Positions 1 to 6,022 of a DNA stretch of 39,460 nt are shown here, piece by piece. The translations under genes and the position numbers were made by a program. Origin of the DNA: Thermoplasmata archaeon (GTDB lineage Archaea > Thermoplasmatota > Thermoplasmata > Lutacidiplasmatales > UBA184); the NCBI GenBank assembly GCA_021823345.1, contig JAKAOF010000006.1:1-39460 (forward strand), in the 5' to 3' direction. Position 1 is the stretch's first letter. The number at the start of each line of letters is the position of its first letter. The notes beneath the pieces were generated by a model, which was not told where the DNA came from, did no database searches, and worked only from the letters and a program-made list of their open reading frames with translations.

Positions 1-216
1 GTAACTCGCCCTCACGAAAATGGATTCCGTAGTAATCGCGGGTCAACATCCCGCGGTGAATGTGCCCCTGCTCCTTGCACACACCGCCTGTCAAGTCATC
101 CGAGTTGGGCCTGAGTGAGGGTGACTCATCACTGGGTCGCTCGAACTTAGGTTCAGCAAGGGGGACTAAGTCATAACAAGGTATCTGTAGGGGAACCTGC
201 AGATGGATCACCTCCA
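1..216 (+). rRNA. 16S rRNA, 3' end (partial)
   Basis: This is the last ~216 nt of an archaeal small-subunit rRNA, cut by the window start. It shows the conserved GTAGTAATCGCG stretch, the TTGCACACACCGCC block, the AACAAGGTA stretch, the helix-45 hairpin GTAGGGGAACCTGC and the terminal GGATCACCTCC that carries the anti-Shine-Dalgarno. The 3' boundary is placed just after CACCTCC and could be off by one or two bases. The usual CCCGTCA block reads CCTGTCA, and AAGTCGTAAC reads AAGTCATAAC; these are partner positions in the decoding-site helix (see findings). No tRNA-Ala or 23S gene follows, so the gene stands alone at its 3' side. Confidence 0.97.
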
Positions 217-286
217 AGAGACACTTCTCCCTCATCCAACACCGAAGAACGCCTTCCCAGCCCCCATGGGGCCATCTTAACCCCGC

Positions 287-302
287 TACCAAAAAATTGG
301 TA
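287..302. promoter_or_regulatory. perfect palindrome upstream of ribB promoter
   Basis: TACCAA-AAAA-TTGGTA is a perfect 6-bp inverted repeat. It ends about 12 bases before the TATA-like box of the riboflavin operon. Its place beside the BRE/TATA region suits a dimeric regulator. Archaeal rib genes are known in many lineages to be controlled by RbkR, but I cannot match this sequence to a remembered RbkR motif, so the regulator is an inference. Confidence 0.45.
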
Positions 303-313
303 ACTACAAGGAA

Positions 314-321
314 TTTATATA
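314..321 (+). promoter_or_regulatory. TATA box of the rib operon
   Basis: TTTATATA is centred about 28 bases before the ATG at 346. Archaeal TATA boxes lie about 25-27 bases before the transcription start, so the mRNA would begin at or very near the start codon. No Shine-Dalgarno is seen before ribB, which agrees with a leaderless transcript. Confidence 0.7.
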
Positions 322-345
322 CTCCTCGTCTGCTCTCCCTCAGCA

Positions 346-1092
346 ATGGCGCTTGCCAATTCCCAGCGGCCTTCCCGAGGAGCCATCGAGGGGGATGCCT
401 CCCTCGGCGAAGCTCTCGAGCAACTGTCCCGGGGCCAACCCATCTTGCTCTTCGATGACCCGCACCGGGAGGGGGAGACGGATGTCGTCGTGCTTGCCGA
501 GCGGGTAGATGCGCGCGCGATTCGGGAGATGCGCCAAGAGGCGGGGGGACTTCTTTGTGTCACCACGCCGTTCGAGCTTGCTTCCTCGTTGGGATTGGGT
601 TACCAGGATGAGCTCCTCCGGGAGCTCTCGGCAACGCACCCGGTGATCCGTGGACTCCTGCCCGAAACCTTGCCCTACGATCGCCGGAGCTCCTTCGGGC
701 TCTGGGTGAACGCTCGCAGCACCTTTACGGGGGTCTCCGACACGGATCGGGCGTTGACGATCTCCGCGGTCGGCCGCCTGGTGGCCAGCATGCCGAGCCT
801 ATCGCCGGAGGAACTGCGGGGCCGGTTCGTTACCGAGTTCCATGTCCCGGGTCACGTTCCTCTCCTCCATTCGGCGCCGGGCCTGCTCCAGGAACGGCGA
901 GGACACACGGAACTTTCCAACGCGCTGGCCATCATGGGCGGGCTGACCCCATCCCTCGCGCTCATGGAGATGTTGGGCGACGATGGCCGAGCCCTCCCTC
1001 GGGAGGCGGCTGAGGCACGGGCGAGTACCCAGGGATGGCCTTTTGTAGAAGGTAGGAAAGTGACCCAGGCGTGGTCCCGATGGTCCGAGTAA
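346..1092 (+). CDS. ribB: 3,4-dihydroxy-2-butanone 4-phosphate synthase
   Basis: This 248-residue protein converts ribulose 5-phosphate to 3,4-dihydroxy-2-butanone 4-phosphate plus formate, supplying the four-carbon unit for lumazine. Family signatures are clear: FDDPHREGETD near residue 36 (acidic Mg/substrate loop), STFTGVSDTDRA in the middle, and the FHVPGHVPLL...RRGHTE block that carries active-site residues. There is no GTP cyclohydrolase II domain, as expected in archaea. The length is slightly above the usual ~220 because of a short N-terminal lead and a C-terminal tail. It is the first gene of the ribB-ribL-ribC-ribH operon, and its stop overlaps the ribL reading frame. The ATG at 346 is supported by TATA spacing and the lack of an upstream alternative. 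Confidence 0.93.
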   Translation: MALANSQRPSRGAIEGDASLGEALEQLSRGQPILLFDDPHREGETDVVVLAERVDARAIREMRQEAGGLLCVTTPFELASSLGLGYQDELLRELSATHPVIRGLLPETLPYDRRSSFGLWVNARSTFTGVSDTDRALTISAVGRLVASMPSLSPEELRGRFVTEFHVPGHVPLLHSAPGLLQERRGHTELSNALAIMGGLTPSLALMEMLGDDGRALPREAAEARASTQGWPFVEGRKVTQAWSRWSE

Positions 1093-1517
1093 TGGCAACG
1101 GGGGTCTTTGACCTTCTGCACCCAGGACATGTGCACTATCTGACAGAATCCCGGAAGCTGGGCGATACGCTCGTGGTCGTGGTGGCACGAGATGCCACCG
1201 TCCGCAAGTTGAAGCGAGAACCCATCGTCCGGGAAGAGATTCGGCGGGCGATGGTCGAGTCGCTCAAGCCGGTCGACCAGGCCATCCTGGGTTCGGAGGT
1301 CGACATGTTCGACACCGTGGCGAAGGTGCGTCCGGACATCATCACCTTGGGATTCAATCAACGCTGGGATGAGCGGGATATCGAGGAAAAATGTGCCGCT
1401 CGCGGCATCCATTGTCGGGCCGTTCGGGTGGGGGGGCATCCGGAGGAGGAGTTCTCGACCCGCGCGTTGGTCCGGCGAGTCCTGGAGGTCCAGGGGACTG
1501 GTCGGGAACAGAAATGA
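1080..1517 (+). CDS. ribL: FAD synthetase, archaeal RibL type
   Basis: This is a small nucleotidyltransferase of the cytidylyltransferase fold (about 145 residues). The N-terminal ATGVFDLLHPGHVHYL contains the HxGH nucleotide-binding motif, and it keeps the short single-domain size of archaeal RibL, which adenylylates FMN to FAD. Glycerol-3-phosphate or ethanolamine-phosphate cytidylyltransferases share the motif, but position between ribB and ribC strongly favours FAD synthetase. In-frame starts exist at GTG 1071, ATG 1080 and ATG 1092. ATG 1080 is chosen because it leaves the normal short lead before the first beta strand; it overlaps the ribB end by 13 bases. The stop overlaps the ribC start (ATGA). 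Confidence 0.88.
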   Translation: MVRVMATGVFDLLHPGHVHYLTESRKLGDTLVVVVARDATVRKLKREPIVREEIRRAMVESLKPVDQAILGSEVDMFDTVAKVRPDIITLGFNQRWDERDIEEKCAARGIHCRAVRVGGHPEEEFSTRALVRRVLEVQGTGREQK

Positions 1518-2023
1518 AGACCATCGGGATCGTGGACACTACGTTCGCTCGGGTGGCGATGGGGTCGATCGCCCAGAGCACCCTGCGTTCCACCGGGGGT
1601 AATTTTCGCACGGTACGCCGGACCGTTCCCGGCATCAAGGACCTCCCGGCCGCGGTCGTTCAGTTGTTTCGTCAAGGGGCGGATCTCGTGATGGCCCTCG
1701 GGATGCCGGGGAAAGCGGACTATGACCGCACCTGCGCGCACGAGGCGAGCCAGGGCCTGATCTCTGCCGCCGTGCAGGAGGGCCGTCCCGTGATCGAGGT
1801 CTTTGTCTTCGAGGGGGAAGCCCGCTCGGACAAGGAACTGAAGCTGCTCGTCCGTCATCGGACCGAAGAGCACGCGTGGAATGCCTACCGGATCCTGTTT
1901 CATCCTGCGGACCTGACCCGCTCCGCGGGCACTGGGGCACGACAAGGCTTTGCGGACGCCGGCCCCGCGGGTTCTCCTTCCAGGAAACGAGGTTTTAGAA
2001 ATGGTATCGCGAAGTATGCCTGA
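1514..2023 (+). CDS. ribC: riboflavin synthase, archaeal RibC type
   Basis: This ~169-residue protein belongs to the archaeal riboflavin synthase family, which is related to lumazine synthase and not to the two-domain bacterial RibE. It dismutates two 6,7-dimethyl-8-ribityllumazine molecules into riboflavin and the pyrimidinedione. Visible family features are KTIGIVDTTFARVAMG at the N terminus, LVMALGMPGKADYD in the middle, ASQGLI followed by VIEVFVFEGEA, and the C-terminal DLTRSAGTGARQGFADAG. The ATG at 1514 overlaps the ribL stop as ATGA, so translation is probably coupled. The true start lies inside the longer frame listed from 1391. Its 3' end overlaps the ribH start by about 23 bases. 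Confidence 0.92.
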   Translation: MKTIGIVDTTFARVAMGSIAQSTLRSTGGNFRTVRRTVPGIKDLPAAVVQLFRQGADLVMALGMPGKADYDRTCAHEASQGLISAAVQEGRPVIEVFVFEGEARSDKELKLLVRHRTEEHAWNAYRILFHPADLTRSAGTGARQGFADAGPAGSPSRKRGFRNGIAKYA

Positions 2024-2447
2024 AGGCGGAAAGGAGAAGGTTCGGCTCGGGATCGTAGCCAGCGAATTCAACTATGACGTGACCTCGCTCATGGTCGAGC
2101 GGGCCAAGGAAGAGATCGAGTTCCTCGGCGCTGACCTGGCCGCGGTGGTCAAGGTGCCCGGCGTCTTCGACATGCCATTGGCGGTGGCGAAGCTCATGAA
2201 GCGGTCCACGGTGGATGGCGTGGTCGCCCTCGGTGCCGTCATCGAAGGGGAGACCAGCCACGACGAGCTGGTGGCGAACCAGTCCGCCCGGAAGCTCCTC
2301 GACATCTCCGTGCAGGAAGGCAAGCCCTTGGGCCTCGGTATCACGGGTCCGGGAGAGTCCCGGCTCCAGGCTCAGGACCGGATCGAGAAGGCCGCGGACG
2401 CCGTGCGGGCCGTCGTCAAGATGACCCGCCGTCTCAGCGAGATCTGA
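2001..2447 (+). CDS. ribH: 6,7-dimethyl-8-ribityllumazine synthase
   Basis: Lumazine synthase condenses 5-amino-6-ribitylaminouracil with dihydroxybutanone phosphate, the step before riboflavin synthase. The protein has about 148 residues with the typical order: RLGIVASEFNYDVTSLM (first strand and substrate loop), VPGVFDMPLAVAKL, and GAVIEGETSHDE, which contains the active-site histidine. The family forms pentamers or 60-mers. Start candidates are TTG 1950, ATG 2001 and ATG 2016. ATG 2001 is preferred, since the homologous region begins just after 2016 and a TTG with a long lead is unlikely. It ends the rib operon. Confidence 0.93.
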   Translation: MVSRSMPEGGKEKVRLGIVASEFNYDVTSLMVERAKEEIEFLGADLAAVVKVPGVFDMPLAVAKLMKRSTVDGVVALGAVIEGETSHDELVANQSARKLLDISVQEGKPLGLGITGPGESRLQAQDRIEKAADAVRAVVKMTRRLSEI

Positions 2448-2469
2448 ACCCGTCCGATCCCGGCAGGAC

Positions 2470-3732
2470 CTAGAAGCGGTAGCTATGACGGGGCCGTTGC
2501 CCCGAGCTCCGCGTGGTCCGGTTCTGGGGAGGGTACCGTCGGCCCGCCGGTGGTGGACCCACCGGCGACGGGTACTTCTCCGAGAGGTCCTCCCGGGTGA
2601 TCTTGATCCCTAGGTGTTGCTCGATGCGATCGAAGTCATCGACCTCTTCCCGGCTGACGAGCGAGATGGCCGCTCCCTGGGTCTGCGCCCGGGCGGTCCG
2701 TCCGACCCGGTGGATGTAAGTGTCCCCGTCCTGCGGAATATCGTAGTTGATCACACAGGAGATCCCTTCGACGTCGATCCCTCGGGCGGCAATGTCCGTG
2801 GCGACCAGCACCACGTGATGCCCCCGGCGGAACCCTTCGAGTGCCCGTACCCGTTGGGCCTGGCTCTTGTCCCCATGGATGACTCCGGCCTTCACGCCCC
2901 GCATCGCCAACTGGTGGGCGACCCGGTCGACACGGTGCTTCGTGCGGGCAAAGACCAGGACGCTTTCCATGCCTTCCTGCTTCAGGAGGTCGCAGAGCAC
3001 GTCCGTCTTGCGGTTCGCCCCTACGAGAAACGCCGAGTGCGAGATGCCCGCTGCGGCGGCGGAGCGCTCCTGCATCCGGACAAGGTGGGGATGGGTGAGG
3101 AAGTCATGTGAGAGCCGAAGGACCTCCGGGGGCATCGTGGCCGAGAAGAGCATCGTTTGCCGGTCTCGGGGGAGGTGGGAAAGGATGGTGCGCACGTCGG
3201 GAAGGAATCCCATGTCGAGCATGCGGTCGGCCTCATCCAGGACCAGTATCTCGAGAGACCGGAAGTCGACCCAGCCGCGTCGCATGTGGTCGAGCAATCG
3301 CCCCGGCGTGGCGACGACGATCTCAACGGAGCCATGGAGGGCCCGGCGCTGGTCTTCCATGCCGACCCCACCATAGACCGCGACTCCGCGGAGGTGCGTG
3401 TGTCGGCCGAGCATCTTCAAGAACCCTTCCACCTGGAGTGCAAGTTCTCGGGTCGGGGTCAACACGAGGGCATAGACCCGACCCCTCGGGTGGTTCATCA
3501 GCCGTTCCAGGATTGGCAGCAGGAACGCGGCGGTCTTGCCGCTCCCGGTCTGCGCCGAGCCGATGATGTCGCGACCCCGGATGGCTTCCGGGATGGTCCG
3601 GGCCTGGATCGGGGTGGGCTGACGGTAGCCCATCTCGCGGACTCCCTTGCGGAGAGAGTCGCTTAAGGGCATTTGGTCGAATTGTTCAATGGAGCTAGGC
3701 TCTTCTTCGGTCCCCTGTTTGGGTTCGTTCAT
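2470..3732 (-). CDS. DEAD-box ATP-dependent RNA helicase
   Basis: This 420-residue protein carries the full DEAD-box motif set: Q-motif region (GYRQPTPIQ near residue 35), motif I AQTGSGKT (60-67), PTRELA (93-98), TPGR, DEAD at 166-169, SAT near 197, then the C-terminal RecA lobe with ATDIAARGIDV and HRVGRTAR. It is expected to unwind or remodel RNA, for example rRNA or cold-induced structures. The last ~50 residues form a proline- and arginine-rich tail (PPPAGRRYPPQNRTTRSSGQRPRHS), typical of RNA-binding extensions in RhlE/DeaD-like proteins. It is convergent with the rib operon, with a 22-base gap, and divergent from the surface protein gene. The exact subfamily cannot be assigned. Confidence 0.95.
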   Translation of the reverse strand: MNEPKQGTEEEPSSIEQFDQMPLSDSLRKGVREMGYRQPTPIQARTIPEAIRGRDIIGSAQTGSGKTAAFLLPILERLMNHPRGRVYALVLTPTRELALQVEGFLKMLGRHTHLRGVAVYGGVGMEDQRRALHGSVEIVVATPGRLLDHMRRGWVDFRSLEILVLDEADRMLDMGFLPDVRTILSHLPRDRQTMLFSATMPPEVLRLSHDFLTHPHLVRMQERSAAAAGISHSAFLVGANRKTDVLCDLLKQEGMESVLVFARTKHRVDRVAHQLAMRGVKAGVIHGDKSQAQRVRALEGFRRGHHVVLVATDIAARGIDVEGISCVINYDIPQDGDTYIHRVGRTARAQTQGAAISLVSREEVDDFDRIEQHLGIKITREDLSEKYPSPVGPPPAGRRYPPQNRTTRSSGQRPRHSYRF

Positions 3733-3882
3733 TTGCGTTCAGGCGTCCCAAACCGACGTTGCCGATGGGGGATTCGTCTGCTACGATGTTGGGATACCAT
3801 CTCCCTTAAAAGGGCTCCCCCGTCCACCGCGCACCAGAATTACCGTTTTTTCGGGGTTCTTCTCTCCCGGATCGTCTCCGAA

Positions 3883-3913
3883 CGCCGACGGCGTGGGAGG
3901 TCTCGAACCTCCC
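3883..3913. repeat. tandem intergenic hairpins
   Basis: Two perfect inverted repeats sit side by side in the 259-base divergent spacer: CGCCG-A-CGGCG (3883-3893) and GGGAGGT-CTCGA-ACCTCCC (3895-3913). Read on the minus strand, the second looks like a tRNA T-arm (GGAGG TTCGAGA CCTCC), but no matching acceptor, D or anticodon arms were found. A CTATAAG box on the minus strand (3954-3960) could drive a short RNA through it. Function unknown. Confidence 0.4.
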
Positions 3914-3953
3914 GTCGAGGGTCTCGCTCTCGCCGACAGAATTCCATAAGGCT

Positions 3954-3978
3954 CTTATAGGTGGGTCGACAATATATT
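3954..3978 (+). promoter_or_regulatory. AT-rich promoter region of the surface protein gene
   Basis: Two TATA-like elements, CTTATAG (3954-3960) and AATATATT (3971-3978), precede the ATG at 3992. The first, about 35 bases upstream, would give a leader of roughly ten bases; the second is too close to serve this start alone. Which one is used cannot be told from sequence. Confidence 0.45.
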
Positions 3979-3991
3979 CGGTGGGTGCTTG

Positions 3992-5986
3992 ATGGGATTG
4001 GCAGGTGGACTGCTTATCGCCACAATTTCCCTCGTAATCCTTTTCCTCGTTCCCGCTGCCCTCCCCCAGGTTAGCGCCAGTACCACCGCCACCCCCAGTC
4101 CCCCCGTGTCAGTCTCCGGGTCGGCCACCTCGGCGCATCCCCAAGGGATCTGCAGTTCGGGTTGCGAGGGGGCCCCGATCAATTGGTACACAAGTTGGCC
4201 GTGGGGGGCCTCTCAGATCTTCAGCTTGCCGTCCCATTTTGGAGGGGCCTACGATTGTTTTGACTGCGCATCCGGGCAGAATGAAGCCTGTCCCGGCAAC
4301 ATCTCCGCGCACTCCCCGAACATTCCGGGAAACATGAATGGGGTGTGCTATGTCGGGATGCAGACGTTCCCGATCTACTTTGCAACGAGTCCGCAGTCGG
4401 GCAACCTTCAGGCGGGGACCTATCACGTGAACATCGGCTCCGACGACGGCTCAACGATCTTCCTGGACCAGTATCCGAGTATTTCTCCCGGGGCTCTTGA
4501 GACCTCGAACAACTACAATTTCATCGTGGGTTCGCCCTCTGGCTGTGGATACGGATGCCCAAGCAGTTGGAGCTCGAGCAACGGGGGTCTCACGACCCTG
4601 AAGGGGCTCTACTACCTGCACGTGGCATTTGGTGAGTGCTGTGGCGGCCCCTCCGCCCTCTCCTATTGGTTCTACACCAACCAAGGGGACCCTTGGGGCA
4701 GCGGACTCTTGAACGCCGGCGGCGCGGGTCCCGGCAGCACCCAGACCTTCTTCCCCCAGACCGCGATCTATGGGAGCGTGATCTGCAACTGCCCGTCCGG
4801 CCCGAAGCCCGTTCCGGGCCTTTCGGTCAGCATCACGGCCAACTATGGGTCGGGGTGGACCTACCCGCTCCTGTCGGCGTCGGATGGCACCTTTGGGCTC
4901 GAGATCCCGCAGAGCGAGTTCCCTGCGGGAGACCTCAGTAACTCGTACACCGTGTCGGTCGTCCCTCCGGCGGGATTTACGCTGACGCAGATCCTCGTGA
5001 ACGGAAATCCGACCAGCTTCCCGGCCCAGTTGGGCGTCGGACCGGGTTTCGGGGCGAACGTTCAGTTCATCGTCAGTCCCTTGCCTGCCGCTCTCGAGCT
5101 GGGGGCTTCGACCTCACCGGTCAAGATCTGTAAGAACGGTACTTCGGGGACATGCTCCGCCCCTACCACTGCACAAGTGACCTTTTACGCCAACAACTCG
5201 GGAGGCCCGCTCTTCCCCTTGCCTTCGGGCCCGACTTCCGCCCTGTTCGAGGTCACATTGGCGAACAACCTACAGTTTGCCACCCCCATGAACGCCAGCT
5301 TCACCTGCAACTCACCGAGCGGTCCGGTCAGCGGCTGCACGGTCGCCATGATCGCACCGAACGAGATCGGCTTCAATTGGGCAGGGGGTGGGTTTGCTTC
5401 GGGTGACTCATGGACGGGGTCCTTCAATATCGAGGCCACGGGCCCTCCCTTTGGGATCTACATTCCGGTGAATGTCTGTACTGCATCGCAATCCAACGGC
5501 GGCGCCACGTGCACCGGGTTGGGGAATAGCTCGGGGAGCTGGGTAGCGTACTCGGACTACTGTGGCGCCACCGGGCAGATCTCCTTACCGCCCGCGCCGG
5601 TCTTCATCATGCCACCGACACCAGTGGAACCTCCACCGCCACCTCCCCCACCCCCGCCGCCTCCTCCCCCGCCGCCACCCGGGATGCCGGTGGTCAATCC
5701 CGTAGGAGTGGGCGTGGGCTCGCCGGTCAACATCCCGATCACCAATCCGACCGTGAACCCCGTGACCAGTATCGTTTCCCAACCCACCCTCGTGGGTCAG
5801 GTCATGGCAACGCCGATGGGTTCTCCGCTCGTGTCGGCGGGGTTCGTGGGCGTCTTCACCTCGCTCGGAATCGGTAACCGGGTGAAGCAGCGCAAGATGG
5901 TCGCCGTGAAGAGTCAGGCCATGCGTTCTCCCAAGAATTCCCCGAGCCCGTCGGGAGAAAGCACTTCGATCGGGACCATCGAATAG
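3992..5986 (+). CDS. secreted/anchored PA14-like surface protein with polyproline stalk
   Basis: This ~664-residue protein starts with a hydrophobic segment (LLIATISLVILFLVPAAL) that looks like a signal peptide or signal anchor, followed by a Ser/Thr/Pro linker. Residues about 60-240 hold a Cys- and aromatic-rich domain with GTYHVNIGSDDGSTIFLDQ, the hallmark of PA14 carbohydrate-binding or adhesion domains. A segment near 270-350 (YGSVICNC...VPGLSVSITANYG...) resembles a carboxypeptidase-regulatory or Ig-like beta domain. Further beta-rich sequence follows, then 17 consecutive prolines (codons 5630-5680), an Asn/Pro/Val-rich stretch and a weakly hydrophobic C-terminal segment with basic residues. 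It is probably a cell-surface adhesin or glycan-binding protein; the ligand is unknown. TTG 3989 is directly before ATG 3992, which is preferred. It stands alone, flanked by opposite-strand genes. Confidence 0.8.
   Translation: MGLAGGLLIATISLVILFLVPAALPQVSASTTATPSPPVSVSGSATSAHPQGICSSGCEGAPINWYTSWPWGASQIFSLPSHFGGAYDCFDCASGQNEACPGNISAHSPNIPGNMNGVCYVGMQTFPIYFATSPQSGNLQAGTYHVNIGSDDGSTIFLDQYPSISPGALETSNNYNFIVGSPSGCGYGCPSSWSSSNGGLTTLKGLYYLHVAFGECCGGPSALSYWFYTNQGDPWGSGLLNAGGAGPGSTQTFFPQTAIYGSVICNCPSGPKPVPGLSVSITANYGSGWTYPLLSASDGTFGLEIPQSEFPAGDLSNSYTVSVVPPAGFTLTQILVNGNPTSFPAQLGVGPGFGANVQFIVSPLPAALELGASTSPVKICKNGTSGTCSAPTTAQVTFYANNSGGPLFPLPSGPTSALFEVTLANNLQFATPMNASFTCNSPSGPVSGCTVAMIAPNEIGFNWAGGGFASGDSWTGSFNIEATGPPFGIYIPVNVCTASQSNGGATCTGLGNSSGSWVAYSDYCGATGQISLPPAPVFIMPPTPVEPPPPPPPPPPPPPPPPPGMPVVNPVGVGVGSPVNIPITNPTVNPVTSIVSQPTLVGQVMATPMGSPLVSAGFVGVFTSLGIGNRVKQRKMVAVKSQAMRSPKNSPSPSGESTSIGTIE
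5630..5680 (+). repeat. 17-codon proline run
   Basis: Seventeen proline codons in a row, using CCT, CCA, CCG and CCC mixed together, encode a rigid polyproline-II stalk in the surface protein. The mixed codons argue against simple slippage of one triplet and for maintenance at the protein level. Translation would be expected to rely on aIF5A. Confidence 0.95.
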
Positions 5987-6022
5987 GCCTCCGAAGGGAG
6001 GACTCCCCCCCCACGTACCGGT

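Noticed and set aside
852-2071. Long minus-strand ORFs across the rib operon
   Set aside because: They mirror the high-GC plus-strand genes and carry no recognisable domain.
3890-3963. Possible tRNA on the minus strand around the T-arm-like hairpin
   Set aside because: A T-stem and TTCGAGA loop can be drawn, but no 5' acceptor strand, D-arm or anticodon arm at normal distances pairs with it, even allowing for a long variable arm.
5557-5787. Glycine-rich minus-strand ORF with a poly-Gly run
   Set aside because: It is the complement of the proline codons in the surface protein gene and has no family match or promoter.
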